Positions 32,957-41,608 of a DNA stretch of 64,000 bases are shown one piece after another. A program made the position numbers and the translations under genes. Numbering within the stretch: position 1 is the stretch's first letter; each line of letters starts with the position of its first letter. The stretch is taken from NCBI RefSeq assembly GCF_009910325.1, contig NZ_SUMG01000003.1, positions 62,001 through 126,000 of the forward strand, in the 5' to 3' direction. This DNA comes from Isachenkonia alkalipeptolytica (GTDB lineage Bacteria > Bacillota > Clostridia > Peptostreptococcales > T1SED10-28). The notes under the pieces are model-generated. The model ran no database searches and was not told the origin of the DNA. It was given only the letters and a program-made list of their open reading frames with translations.

Positions 32957-34132
32957 ATGGAAGCGAGAAAAAAACGAATTGAAGCCTTGGACATCCTGCG
33001 GGGGTTTGCCCTGTTCGGGGTGCTCTTGGTCAATCTTACGATGATGCATACCAGCCGGACGGGCTTTAGTGTTTCGAGAATGGGCCTGGAGGGCATCAAT
33101 CACCTCTCCGCCCTGGGCATCGAAGTGTTTTTTCAGGGAAAATTTTATACGATCTTTTCCATCCTTTTCGGCCTGGGGTTTTTTCTTTTCATGAACCGGA
33201 AGGGAAAGGATATCCAATCCCCCGAGGCCCTGAAGCCCTTTTTCATCCGGCGAATGCTGGCCCTCCTTTTCTTCGGCCTCCTACATATGGTGTTCGTCTG
33301 GCATGGGGATATTCTTCACGTATATGCCTTAATAGGCCTGGTGCTTTTGTGGCGGAAGGAGAAAACCGAGGAAGACCTTCTTCGGGGAGTCCTGATCTGG
33401 CTTTTGATTGCCGCGTTTATCACCGGGGTGTTAAACGCCCTGATCGAAGTGCCCATTCTGTTTCATGCCATGGTCACCTCGGAGATGAGTCCCTACGCCG
33501 ACAGCGTCTACAGCGGAGGCTCCTATTGGGAGCTTCTTCGCTTCCGCCTGGTTCATGAAGTCCAAAATGCCCCGGTGGATCTTGTTTTCATTTTGCCGAA
33601 AATCCTCGGGCTTTTTTACCTGGGCTTTTATCTGGGACGGAAAAAACTCTTTGAAAACCTGAAGGACCACCGGGGGACTTTGTTGAAAACCCTTCGATAC
33701 AGTGCGGCCATCTCGTTGATCATGATCCTGGGGCTGCTGTTTTTCAGACCTTACACCGGAGGGGAGAATCCCTATTACACCTTCGCTTTTCTGGAGGGGA
33801 TTTTCAGGGAAACCCTTACCCTCTCCGGCAGCGCCTTTTATATATCGGGACTGTTACTGCTTCTGGGAAAGACGCCCTGGAAAAAAATCCTGAATCCCCT
33901 GAAATATCTGGGGAAAACCGCCCTGAGTAATTATCTGATCCAGACTCTCTTTTGGAGCTGGGTCTTTAACGGCTACGGACTGGGTTTTTACGGCAGGCTG
34001 CCCTACTGGAGCTTCTTTCCCTTAGCCACGGCTTTTTTCATCCTGCAGATCCTCCTCAGCAAATGGTGGCTCAGCCGTTGGAAGACGGGGCCCATGGAGG
34101 CCCTGTGGCGAAGGTTTACCTATGGAACTTAA
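32957..34132 (+). CDS. DUF418 domain-containing membrane protein (YeiB-like)
   Basis: 391 aa with about nine to ten hydrophobic helices. It opens RIEALDILRGFALFGVLLVNL, the start shared by DUF418 and related acyltransferase-like proteins. The C-terminal DUF418 block contains LGKTALSNYLIQTLFWSW and ends with a basic WRRFTYG. No function is established for the family. A heparan-alpha-glucosaminide acetyltransferase-like fold has been suggested for relatives, but I see no proof here. The ATG follows AGGAGGCGACC and the hisS terminator. Confidence 0.85.
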   Translation: MEARKKRIEALDILRGFALFGVLLVNLTMMHTSRTGFSVSRMGLEGINHLSALGIEVFFQGKFYTIFSILFGLGFFLFMNRKGKDIQSPEALKPFFIRRMLALLFFGLLHMVFVWHGDILHVYALIGLVLLWRKEKTEEDLLRGVLIWLLIAAFITGVLNALIEVPILFHAMVTSEMSPYADSVYSGGSYWELLRFRLVHEVQNAPVDLVFILPKILGLFYLGFYLGRKKLFENLKDHRGTLLKTLRYSAAISLIMILGLLFFRPYTGGENPYYTFAFLEGIFRETLTLSGSAFYISGLLLLLGKTPWKKILNPLKYLGKTALSNYLIQTLFWSWVFNGYGLGFYGRLPYWSFFPLATAFFILQILLSKWWLSRWKTGPMEALWRRFTYGT

Positions 34133-34184
34133 AGCTTGGAAAGAACGTCTAAGGAGAAGATTTCTTTTGGAAAAGTCCCAAAAG

Positions 34185-34212
34185 TTCATAATAAGTTCAT
34201 ATAACCGTGATA
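34185..34212 (+). promoter_or_regulatory. Direct repeats upstream of a response-regulator operon
   Basis: TTCATA at 34185-34190 and 34196-34201, spaced 11 bases start to start, with a degenerate third unit GTGATA at 34207. OmpR/PhoB-family regulators bind direct repeats with 11-base spacing, and the next gene is such a regulator, so this is a candidate autoregulatory site. Confidence 0.45.
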
Positions 34213-34272
34213 AGATGACCTTAGGATCATAAGAAGGCTTAGATAAGAAAACTTAGAATAAGGAAACCAGAA

Positions 34273-34300
34273 ATAAGAAAGCAGAGATAAGAAAGCAGAG
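34273..34300 (+). repeat. Tandem duplication, 2 x 14 bp
   Basis: Two perfect adjacent copies of ATAAGAAAGCAGAG in a purine-rich leader of the response regulator gene. Confidence 0.85.
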
Positions 34301-34341
34301 AAAAAGAAAGTCCTGAAAAATTACTACAGGAGGGGGATACC

Positions 34342-35016
34342 ATGTTCAACATACTGATTACCGAGGATGATAAAAATTTGCAACGCCTGATGGAAGCCGT
34401 ACTGAAACGGGAGGGTTACCGGGTGTTAAAGGCCGTGGACGGAGAGGAAGCCCTAAGGATTTTGGATAAGGAGCATGTGGATTTACTGATCACCGATATT
34501 ATGATGCCCCGCCTGGACGGCTACCGCCTGACCGATGCCCTCCGGGGATCGAAGTTCGAACTGCCCATCCTGATGATTACCGCCAAGGAATCCCTGGGGG
34601 ACAAGAAAAAGGGCTTTACCCTGGGGGCGGATGACTACATGGTCAAGCCCGTGGATATGGACGAAATGCTCCTTCGGGTCAAGGCCCTGCTTCGCCGCTC
34701 TAAAATTCAAAGCGAGCGGAGACTGAATTTCGGAAGGGTTGAGTTGGACTGGGACCGCTTAACCGTGGAAGGGGAGGAAGATACCGTGGACCTGCCGAAA
34801 AAGGAGTTTCATTTACTCTTTAAGCTCTTAAGCTATCCGGGAAAAATCTTTACCCGGCAACAACTGATGGATGAAATCTGGGGGCTGGAAGCGGAGTCCG
34901 ACGAGCGAACCATCGATGTCCATATTAAACGACTCCGAAATCGTTTCAGCCATATGAAAGAGTTTGAAATACTTACGGTTCGGGGCCTGGGCTATAAGGC
35001 GGAGAAAAAATGTTAA
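34342..35016 (+). CDS. OmpR/PhoB-family response regulator
   Basis: 224 aa. Receiver domain (about 1-118) with acidic pocket EDD, phospho-acceptor D52 in LLITDIMMPRLDGY, the switch threonine in ILMITAKES and the lysine in MVKPVDMDEM. The C-terminal winged helix (about 128-222) has LPKKEFHLLFKLLSYPGKIF and TVRGLGYKAEKK. It overlaps the kinase gene by 7 bases. AGGAGGGGGATACC precedes the ATG. The stimulus and target genes are not evident; the operon continues into an alarmone synthetase. Confidence 0.94.
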   Translation: MFNILITEDDKNLQRLMEAVLKREGYRVLKAVDGEEALRILDKEHVDLLITDIMMPRLDGYRLTDALRGSKFELPILMITAKESLGDKKKGFTLGADDYMVKPVDMDEMLLRVKALLRRSKIQSERRLNFGRVELDWDRLTVEGEEDTVDLPKKEFHLLFKLLSYPGKIFTRQQLMDEIWGLEAESDERTIDVHIKRLRNRFSHMKEFEILTVRGLGYKAEKKC

Positions 35017-36314
35017 GAAAAATCGGCGTCAAACTGGCTCTGATGTTCATTGCTATTATAATTCTCTCCTCAGGGCTTTCTTTTTTAGCCTCCACCGTGG
35101 TTTCCCCCAACGTTCCCGGAGAACTTCGGCGTAATCACGGAGAAATTGCCAATGCCCTGAGGGAACTGGAGGATAAAACCGCTCTGACCACGGAAGAGAT
35201 GATCGAGATCACCTCCACCTCCATGCACCAGGTCCGCCCCCGGGAAATCGGCGAACTTTCCCTAGGGGAAGAAGCGCGGGAAACTCTGGAAAGGGGAGAG
35301 ACCATCTACCGAAGAGACGGAAAGATCTTCGGATTGAAAGCCTACACCCTGATCCGGGGAGAGGTGCTGGAAATCGGACTGCAACCCGACAGCTCCCTGT
35401 TCACCTTTACCGCCCTTCGGGTCTGGGACGCCTTGGTGTTTTACATCGCCATCGGGATCATTCTCACCATGGTACTGACCCGACGGGTAGTGCGGCCGAT
35501 CCTTCGTCTGACGGAAGCCACCCGCAGTGTGGCCCAGGGAAATTTCGACACCCAATTGGAGGTTCGAAGCAGGGATGAAATCGGTCTGTTGACGAAAAAC
35601 TTCAATCGTATGGTCCGGGAGCTTCAAAACATGGAGGTTCTCCGAAAGGACTTTATCAATAATGTATCCCATGAATTCAAAACACCCATGGCCTCCATCA
35701 AAGGCTTCGCCAACCTCTTGAAGGATCCGGAGATGACCGAGGAGGAGCGCCGGGACTACCTGGACATCATCGTCTACGAAACCGATCGCCTGGCCCATTT
35801 ATCCTCGAATCTGCTGAAGCTTTCCAAACTGGAGAACCAGGAGATTCCCGAAATAGCGGAAACCTTCTCCCTGGACGAACAGATTCGAAGAGCGGTCCTG
35901 CTGTTGGAAGAACGATGGCAGGAAAAAGATTTGAGTTTTCAGATCGATATGGAGAAAATGACTTTTCGGGGCAGTGAAGAGCTGATGCAGCAGGTATGGC
36001 TGAATCTCCTGGGAAATGCTATTAAATTCTCGAAACCGGACACCGAAGTAACGATTCGGGGAGAGGTGCGGGACAACCGATTCATCATTGAAATTCGAGA
36101 CCAGGGCTACGGTATGACGGAAGATACGGCGAATAGACTTTTTGAAAAATTCTACCAGGGAAGCACCGACCACAGTAGCGAAGGCAGCGGCCTGGGACTT
36201 CCCCTAGTGAAGCGGATCATCGAAATTCACAGCGGGAAAATCACCGTGGACAGCAAAATCGGGGAAGGCAGTACCTTTATCATTGATATTCCAAAAGAGC
36301 AGGAGGAGAATTAA
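35010..36314 (+). CDS. Membrane sensor histidine kinase (HAMP-HisKA-HATPase)
   Basis: 434 aa. Two membrane helices (about 8-28 and 140-160) frame an extracytoplasmic domain of about 110 residues with no recognised ligand fold. HAMP follows (TRRVVRPILRLTEATRSV), then HisKA with the phospho-histidine in NNVSHEFKTPMASIKGF (about residue 219) and the ATPase with NLLGNAIKFSKP (N box) and GSGLGLPLVKRI (G2). It partners the regulator just upstream. The alarmone synthetase start codon follows its stop without a gap. Confidence 0.94.
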   Translation: MLRKIGVKLALMFIAIIILSSGLSFLASTVVSPNVPGELRRNHGEIANALRELEDKTALTTEEMIEITSTSMHQVRPREIGELSLGEEARETLERGETIYRRDGKIFGLKAYTLIRGEVLEIGLQPDSSLFTFTALRVWDALVFYIAIGIILTMVLTRRVVRPILRLTEATRSVAQGNFDTQLEVRSRDEIGLLTKNFNRMVRELQNMEVLRKDFINNVSHEFKTPMASIKGFANLLKDPEMTEEERRDYLDIIVYETDRLAHLSSNLLKLSKLENQEIPEIAETFSLDEQIRRAVLLLEERWQEKDLSFQIDMEKMTFRGSEELMQQVWLNLLGNAIKFSKPDTEVTIRGEVRDNRFIIEIRDQGYGMTEDTANRLFEKFYQGSTDHSSEGSGLGLPLVKRIIEIHSGKITVDSKIGEGSTFIIDIPKEQEEN

Positions 36315-36986
36315 ATGGAGAATCTGGAAGCACAAAAGACTTTTTTTCTGGGAACCGACGTCTGTGACAATGAGGGGAAAAAGCTCTTAAAGCTATACGA
36401 ATTTGCCCTGTATCAAATGAAAACCCGGGTGCAAACTCTCCAGGAGGAGCTCGCCGGGGGAAACAGTTACAACCCGATAGAACATGTGAAAAGCCGTTTG
36501 AAAACCTGGCAAAGCGTGATCGACAAATGTGAGCGTAAAGGAGTGGCCCTGAACCGGGAAAACATTCACCGCTACGTCCAGGATGTGGCCGGAGTTCGCC
36601 TGATCTGCTCCTTTCGGTCGGATATTTACCGGCTGGCGGGGATGCTGATGCAGCATCCGGACCTGGAGGTTATCGAATACAAGGATTATATCGAAAATCC
36701 CAAACCCAACGGCTACCAAAGCTTTCATCTGGTTCTGCAGGTTCCCGTATTCCTTACGGACCGTATCGAGCGGATCCCTGTAGAGGTGCAAATTCGTACC
36801 GTGGCCATGGACTTTTGGGCCAGCCTGGAGCATAAAATCTACTACAAGCAAAATCTCAGAAACGTACCGGAGTCCCTGACCAAGGATCTACAGGAGGCGG
36901 CGGAGCAGATTACCGCCCTGGACGAAAAAATGGAAAATATCTTTAAGAATATGCAGGATTTAAAGATTTTAAACTTTGATGACTGA
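36315..36986 (+). CDS. Small alarmone synthetase, RelA/SpoT-domain GTP pyrophosphokinase
   Basis: 223 aa; makes (p)ppGpp from ATP and GTP/GDP. A single RelA_SpoT synthetase domain: KSRLKTWQSVIDKCERKG, DVAGVRLICSFRSDIYRL, YIENPKPNGYQSFHLVLQ and IPVEVQIRTVAMDFWASLEHK. The hydrolase, TGS and ACT domains of long RSH enzymes are absent. It resembles the RelQ/RelP group; I cannot choose between them. Translation starts directly after the kinase stop with AGGAGGAGAA inside the kinase end. The coupling suggests that the two-component system and alarmone synthesis respond together (inference). Confidence 0.92.
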   Translation: MENLEAQKTFFLGTDVCDNEGKKLLKLYEFALYQMKTRVQTLQEELAGGNSYNPIEHVKSRLKTWQSVIDKCERKGVALNRENIHRYVQDVAGVRLICSFRSDIYRLAGMLMQHPDLEVIEYKDYIENPKPNGYQSFHLVLQVPVFLTDRIERIPVEVQIRTVAMDFWASLEHKIYYKQNLRNVPESLTKDLQEAAEQITALDEKMENIFKNMQDLKILNFDD

Positions 36987-37181
36987 ATCCGGGATGATGA
37001 CACAGTTTCTACACAATTTTAGCGTATAATATATTGTGCGGGGAAATTAGGTAATTAAGGGTATAAATAAATGAAGGCGTAAATAGTATGAACAAAAAGC
37101 TGAAAAACAGGGAAATACAACAATACATCCATTGAAGGACACAATTTTTCAAATAGAAAAAACGAAAGAGGTGAGGACATT

Positions 37182-38282
37182 ATGTTCAGTAAAATTGCAC
37201 GTTGGATCATTACGGTTCTGGGGGGAGTTACGGGACTTATAATTTTTTATTATAGCAGAAGATACTTTGATCAAAATTTTGAAGGACTTCAAAGCGGCAT
37301 TCTGGCAAGTTTGATCGCATTCATTCTAAGCGCACTTATTATCTATGCCCTGGCTCCGAAAATCATCGCCCTGGGAAGAAAGCTGATACGAAAAATCGAA
37401 GGGGAATTTTCCAAAATTCCCACGGTGGATATTGTTCTTGGTACCGTCGGGCTTTTGGCAGGCCTAACGGTGACCTATTTTATCAGCCGCCTGCTCCTGA
37501 ATATCCCCTTCCCGCTGTTGGGGGAAGGACTGACACTGATTGCCGCCATATTTCTCGGCTACCTGGGCATCCGCCTGGCCACTCAGCGGGGCCAGGATCT
37601 CTTAACCATCGGCAGGACGGAAAAGCAGGAGCCGGAAGAAAAGGTGGTCAAAAAACCGGAAGTTCCCACCGGTGGGGCGACGCCGAAAATTTTGGATACC
37701 TCGGTGATTATCGACGGAAGGATTTATGACATTGCCAAAACCCAATTTTTAGAAGGCCCCATTGTGGTGCCGGAGTTTGTACTCAAGGAACTTCGCCATG
37801 TGGCGGATTCTTCGGATTCTCTGAAACGAAACCGGGGAAGACGGGGACTGGATGTGCTGAACACCATGCAAAAAGAACCGGGAATTGAAGTGCAGATTCT
37901 GGATCATGATTTTGAAAACGATTACGAAGAAGCCTTAGAGGTGGATGTGAAGCTGTTAAAGCTTGCCAAGCAGCTTTCGGGAAAAGTCATCACCAATGAT
38001 TACAACCTCAATAAGGTGGCGGAATTTCAAGGGGTTCCCGTCCTCAACATCAATGAGCTGGCCAATGCGGTCAAACCCGTGGTCATTCCCGGGGAAGACA
38101 TGAAAGTGGAAGTGATCGCCGACGGAAAAGAGGCCAATCAGGGCCTTGCCTATTTAGACGACGGAACCATGATCGTGGTGGAAAACGGAAAAGCCTACAA
38201 GGGCCAGGATATCGAAGTGTCTGTCACCAGCGTCCTCCAAACCGCCGCCGGGAAAATGATTTTCGCCAAACCCCGGCTATAA
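37182..38282 (+). CDS. PIN/TRAM domain membrane protein (YacL family)
   Basis: 366 aa. Four N-terminal membrane helices (about 5-145) and a cytosolic PIN nuclease-like domain (about 168-290) with acidic residues in [23 protein letters not shown] and [13 protein letters not shown], then a C-terminal TRAM domain ([15 protein letters not shown]). The family is universal in Firmicutes; a ribonuclease role is assumed from the fold. In Bacillus it lies near disA; here it stands alone. A TATAAT at 37025 may be its -10, though I see no good -35. GAGGTGAGG precedes the ATG. Confidence 0.9.
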   Translation: MFSKIARWIITVLGGVTGLIIFYYSRRYFDQNFEGLQSGILASLIAFILSALIIYALAPKIIALGRKLIRKIEGEFSKIPTVDIVLGTVGLLAGLTVTYFISRLLLNIPFPLLGEGLTLIAAIFLGYLGIRLATQRGQDLLTIGRTEKQEPEEKVVKKPEVPTGGATPKILDTSVIIDGRIYDIAKTQFLEGPIVVPEFVLKELRHVADSSDSLKRNRGRRGLDVLNTMQKEPGIEVQILDHDFENDYEEALEVDVKLLKLAKQLSGKVITNDYNLNKVAEFQGVPVLNINELANAVKPVVIPGEDMKVEVIADGKEANQGLAYLDDGTMIVVENGKAYKGQDIEVSVTSVLQTAAGKMIFAKPRL

Positions 38283-38338
38283 GACCACCGGGACATCAGC
38301 CATAGTTCGGGGAATATTTTTAAAATTCAAAAAAAGAT

Positions 38339-38367
38339 TTGACAATGTGACACCTATGTCATATAAT
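38339..38367 (+). promoter_or_regulatory. Consensus promoter of the TetR-ABC operon
   Basis: TTGACA (38339-38344), 17 bases, TATAAT (38362-38367), perfect in both hexamers. The spacer is filled by an operator-like palindrome, so a bound repressor would exclude RNA polymerase. Confidence 0.9.
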
Positions 38368-38393
38368 GAAAGCATAAATGACATAGGTGTCAC
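38347..38393 (+). promoter_or_regulatory. Paired TetR-type operators O1 and O2
   Basis: GTGACACCTATGTCAT (38347-38362) and its exact reverse complement (38378-38393) form a 16-bp inverted repeat 15 bases apart. Each arm is itself a TGACA-N4-TGTCA palindrome of 14 bp, 31 bases start to start. O1 fills the promoter spacer and O2 lies at the transcription start. Confidence 0.85.
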
Positions 38394-38412
38394 ATATATT
38401 TTTTGACTAAGG

Positions 38413-38428
38413 GTGACAGGGTTGTCAC
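38413..38428 (+). promoter_or_regulatory. Third TetR-type operator, O3
   Basis: GTGACA-GGGT-TGTCAC, the same TGACA-N4-TGTCA pattern, 35 bases after O2, inside the leader and before the long palindrome. Confidence 0.65.
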
Positions 38429-38458
38429 ATTAAAGATTGGAAGATCGAGGATGACAGC

Positions 38459-38524
38459 GAGATGACAGGGGGACGGAGTTTTTGTCATCTTTTGATGACA
38501 AAAACTCCGTCCCCCTGTCATCTC
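38459..38524. repeat. Palindromic element, copy 2 (REP/MITE-like)
   Basis: A perfect 31-bp inverted repeat (38459-38489 / 38494-38524) with a TTTT loop. The arms start GAGATGACAGGGGGACGGAG and close TTTTTGTCATC. It shares the ends GATGACA...TGTCATC and the inner GGGACGGAGTT/AACTCCGTCCC with copy 1 at 26158-26277. It lies between the promoter/operators and the tetR ribosome-binding site. Confidence 0.92.
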
Positions 38525-38548
38525 TGATACCGAAAGGAGGGGAGACCA

Positions 38549-39184
38549 TTGCCAAACGCGACGTTTTTTAATATCGACGAAGAAAAACAGGAAAAAATCA
38601 TATCCGCCGCCATGAAGGAGTTCTCCGCTGAGACCTACAGCAACGCCAGCATTGCCAGGATCATTAAGAAGGCGGGCATTCCAAGGGGCAGTTTTTATCA
38701 GTACTTCGAGGGAATCGAAGATCTGTACCGCTATGTGCTGCAAATCATCGCTGATGAAAAAATGGCTTATTTGAACCCGGTACTTACCCTGATGGAGGAG
38801 GGGGAAACCTTTGAGATTTTAAAGGGGCTGTACCGGGCGGGGATCCAGTTTGCCAAGGATCATCCGAAGTACGCCGGCATCGGCAATCAGCTGTTTAAGG
38901 AAAAAAAGGCCGTCCGGGATCAGGTCACCGAAGGGCTGACGGAAAAAAGTATCGCCTTTTATGAAATGATCTTTCAACGGGGCCGGGACCGGGGAGACAT
39001 CGATCCGAAGGCGGACATCCAAACCGCCGCCTATATGGCCCATATTTTAAATCTGAATCTGGCGGACAGCGTATTGGAAGGAAAGGAAAATCAAAATTTG
39101 ATGGACCATGTGGAGGAGTATTATGAACGGGTGGAAAAAATGCTCTATATTTTTCAAGAGGGTTTGCAAAATAAAAAAGCTTAA
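38549..39184 (+). CDS. TetR/AcrR-family transcriptional repressor
   Basis: 211 aa. N-terminal helix-turn-helix: EEKQEKIISAAMKEFSAETY, SIARIIKKAGIPRGSFYQYF (recognition helix). The C-terminal ligand/dimer domain is variable, as usual. The start is a TTG with AAAGGAGG eight bases upstream. It is the first gene of an operon with an ABC ATPase and two permeases, and three TGACA-N4-TGTCA sites overlap or follow the promoter. It therefore most likely represses the exporter and itself until a ligand binds. A long palindrome separates promoter and gene. Confidence 0.92.
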   Translation: MPNATFFNIDEEKQEKIISAAMKEFSAETYSNASIARIIKKAGIPRGSFYQYFEGIEDLYRYVLQIIADEKMAYLNPVLTLMEEGETFEILKGLYRAGIQFAKDHPKYAGIGNQLFKEKKAVRDQVTEGLTEKSIAFYEMIFQRGRDRGDIDPKADIQTAAYMAHILNLNLADSVLEGKENQNLMDHVEEYYERVEKMLYIFQEGLQNKKA

Positions 39185-39248
39185 GGAAAGTGAAAGAAAA
39201 GCATGAACAAAGTATGAGAAAAATCCCATAATCAAAGGAGGAAAAGCC

Positions 39249-40109
39249 ATGTTTAAAGTGGAAAATTTACATTTCACCTATCCGAAGAACAAGGAGGAGA
39301 CCATCAAGGGCCTGGATTTTGAGATTCAGCAGGGGGAGATTTTCGGCCTTTTAGGTCCCAGCGGCGTGGGGAAAAGTACCACCCAAAAGATTTTAATCAA
39401 AATCCTTCGGGACTTTGACGGCAGCATTACCTATAAGGGAAAAAACCTGAAGGACTACGGCCGGGATTTTTATGAGGAGATCGGCGTGGGCTTTGAGGTG
39501 CCCGTTCATTTCTCCAAGCTCACCGCCATGGAAAACCTGGAGTTTTTCATGAAGCTCTATAAAAACCATGAAGCTCCGGAGGAACTGCTGAAAAAGCTGG
39601 GGCTCTATGAGGACCGGAACAAAAAAATCGCGGAATTCTCCAGAGGGATGAAGATTCGCATGAACTTCGTCAAAGCCCTGCTCAACAAGCCGAAGATGCT
39701 GTTTTTGGATGAGCCCACCGCGGGACTGGATCCGAAAAATGCACGGATTATTAAAAATTTGATCCGGGAGTACCGGGAGCAGGGCGGCACCGTAATTCTT
39801 ACCACCCATCTGATGAATGATGTGGAGGAGCTTTGTGACCGGGTGGCCTTCATGGCCGAGGGAAAAATCGTGGAAATCAACTCCCCGAAAAATTTGAAAC
39901 TCCAGCACGGAGAACGTCAGGTGGAGGTGGAATATGAAAAGGAAGGGAAAATGGAAAACCGGGTTTTCTCCCTGGACGGACTCCATGAGGATGAGGAATT
40001 CTTCCAGGTGGTGAAAAATCACCGGATCATCACCATGCACTCCAAAGAAACCACTTTGGATGATATTTTCATTGAAATAACCGGGGGTGAGCACCGTGAG
40101 AAATCTTAA
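39249..40109 (+). CDS. ABC exporter ATP-binding protein
   Basis: 286 aa cytosolic ATPase of an ABC-2 type exporter. Walker A GLLGPSGVGKSTTQ (about 36-50; S where many have N), signature FSRGMKIRMNFVKALL (the usual SGGQ is SRGM), Walker B MLFLDEPTAGLDP and the switch histidine in ILTTHLMNDVE. An extra C-terminal region of about 70 residues follows the core. AAAGGAGGAAAAGCC precedes the ATG. The first permease starts within its last 14 bases. Controlled by the TetR gene 64 bases upstream. Confidence 0.93.
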   Translation: MFKVENLHFTYPKNKEETIKGLDFEIQQGEIFGLLGPSGVGKSTTQKILIKILRDFDGSITYKGKNLKDYGRDFYEEIGVGFEVPVHFSKLTAMENLEFFMKLYKNHEAPEELLKKLGLYEDRNKKIAEFSRGMKIRMNFVKALLNKPKMLFLDEPTAGLDPKNARIIKNLIREYREQGGTVILTTHLMNDVEELCDRVAFMAEGKIVEINSPKNLKLQHGERQVEVEYEKEGKMENRVFSLDGLHEDEEFFQVVKNHRIITMHSKETTLDDIFIEITGGEHREKS

Positions 40110-40821
40110 GACCCTATTAATAGGAGAGCTTCAGCGACTGCAGCGTTACCATATCATGGCAGCCAGTTTGGTGGTGACGGTGATCTGGATCGGGGTTTTA
40201 CAGTTTACCGATGTAGACGATGTAACCAACATTTTTCCCCTGCTGTTGTTTCTTGATGCCACCGCCATGTCCATTACCTTAATCGGCGTCAGCATGTTTT
40301 TTGAACGGGAGGAACACACCCTAAAGGGTCTGTTCGTTGCCCCGATCACCAAGGAAGAATACATGATTTCAAAGATTATCGGAAACATTGTCTCCAATCT
40401 TCAGACTTTGGTAATTCTTTATCTTTATGCATGGATCTTTAAGGAAATCAATCTGAATATTTTTCTATTGGTGCTTTATGTGATCATTATCAGTATTTTT
40501 CACTCCATGATCGGGTTCCTTCTGGCTTACCGTTCCAAGAGTTTTACGGAGCTGTTAACCGGGGTGATTAAGTATATGTTCATCTTTTTAATTCCCGTGG
40601 TATTAGAGCAGGTAGGGGTGATTACCGGGGATCTTATGACCAATCTGCTGTACGTCCTGCCTACTAAGGCCTCCCTGCTGCTACTAAATTCCACTACCAA
40701 CGGGGTGGAAACTTGGGAAGTCTTTTACGGCATATTTTACCTGATCGCGCTGTCCCTACTGCTGGCAGTGGTTATTCGTAAAGGCTTTGAAACCTTCGTT
40801 GCAAAGGAGAGTGGTATCTGA
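40096..40821 (+). CDS. ABC-2 type exporter permease subunit 1
   Basis: 241-aa membrane protein with six helices and the cytosolic segment MFFEREEHTLKGLFVAPITKEEYMISK, the typical ABC-2 coupling region. The GTG at 40096 follows GGGGGTGAG at proper spacing and was preferred over a GTG three codons upstream. It overlaps the ATPase gene by 14 bases and its stop shares one base with the next start (TGATG). Two different permeases plus one ATPase imply a heterodimeric membrane part. The substrate is unknown; drug or lipid export is usual. Confidence 0.88.
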   Translation: MRNLKTLLIGELQRLQRYHIMAASLVVTVIWIGVLQFTDVDDVTNIFPLLLFLDATAMSITLIGVSMFFEREEHTLKGLFVAPITKEEYMISKIIGNIVSNLQTLVILYLYAWIFKEINLNIFLLVLYVIIISIFHSMIGFLLAYRSKSFTELLTGVIKYMFIFLIPVVLEQVGVITGDLMTNLLYVLPTKASLLLLNSTTNGVETWEVFYGIFYLIALSLLLAVVIRKGFETFVAKESGI

Positions 40822-41543
40822 TGTTTACAACCTTTATTGGAAGCGAGTTTAAAAAGTGGACCCGGGATTCCCTGACGATGTTTATGGTGGTCTATCCCAT
40901 TGTTTTCGCATTGATCGGGCGGTATTTATTGCCCTGGGCCGATGAAAACACCGCTTTTTCCTTGGTTCTCTTCGGCGACTTTGCCATGGCGGCCCTGGCC
41001 CTGCTGACGCCCATGATCTTCGGGGCGCTGATGGGCTTTTCCATCCTGGATGATCGGGACGACGGAATTCTCTCTGCCATTCGGGTCTCTCCCTTAAGCC
41101 TGGGCGGTTTTTTGGCCTTTCGGGTGGTCCTGGTTACTTTACTGGCCTTTATGGCGGGATTTTTGGTGATGTTTGTGGCGGACTTCGGCCCCTTGACCGT
41201 GGGGGAGACGGTGATCATTGCCGCGGTGAATTCTCTTAGCGCACCGATCACCGGATTTTTGATCAATGCTTTTGCCGGTAATAAAATTGAGGGATTTGCG
41301 GTGATGAAGGGTACCGGAACCCTTATGATCTTCCCGGTGATCGCACTGATCTTTACCGACGCCAAGGAGTTTATATTCTCCTTCGTTCCCGGATTCTGGC
41401 CGGCAAAGGCGATCAGCGTCCTGTTTCGGGGGGAAGGGGTGCTGAATCTTTCCTACGAAATGTACCTTATCATCGGGCTTTTTTATGTGCTGGTATTAAA
41501 TTTTGTGGTCTATCGTATTTTTGTGAGAAGAACCCGCCTGTAA
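40821..41543 (+). CDS. ABC-2 type exporter permease subunit 2
   Basis: 240-aa membrane protein with about six helices. Coupling region FSILDDRDDGILSAIRVSPLSLGGFLAFRV corresponds to that of subunit 1 but the sequence is clearly different, so it is a paralogue rather than a recent copy. It starts at the TGATG overlap and is the last gene of the TetR-controlled operon; no terminator is obvious after it. Confidence 0.88.
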   Translation: MFTTFIGSEFKKWTRDSLTMFMVVYPIVFALIGRYLLPWADENTAFSLVLFGDFAMAALALLTPMIFGALMGFSILDDRDDGILSAIRVSPLSLGGFLAFRVVLVTLLAFMAGFLVMFVADFGPLTVGETVIIAAVNSLSAPITGFLINAFAGNKIEGFAVMKGTGTLMIFPVIALIFTDAKEFIFSFVPGFWPAKAISVLFRGEGVLNLSYEMYLIIGLFYVLVLNFVVYRIFVRRTRL

Positions 41544-41608
41544 TGGGTATAAGAAAGGCTAAGGACAAAATATGAATGGAACAGCGAAAACCTTGAGGAG
41601 GGGAAGCA

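Noticed and set aside
34122-34232. 36-codon frame (starts MELKAWKERLRRR) overlapping the end of the DUF418 gene
   Set aside because: It has no ribosome-binding site, runs through the candidate regulator repeats and resembles no known family.
38405-38412. Second promoter (TTGACT) downstream of the TetR operators
   Set aside because: No -10 hexamer at 16-18 bases; that position holds the third operator-like site.
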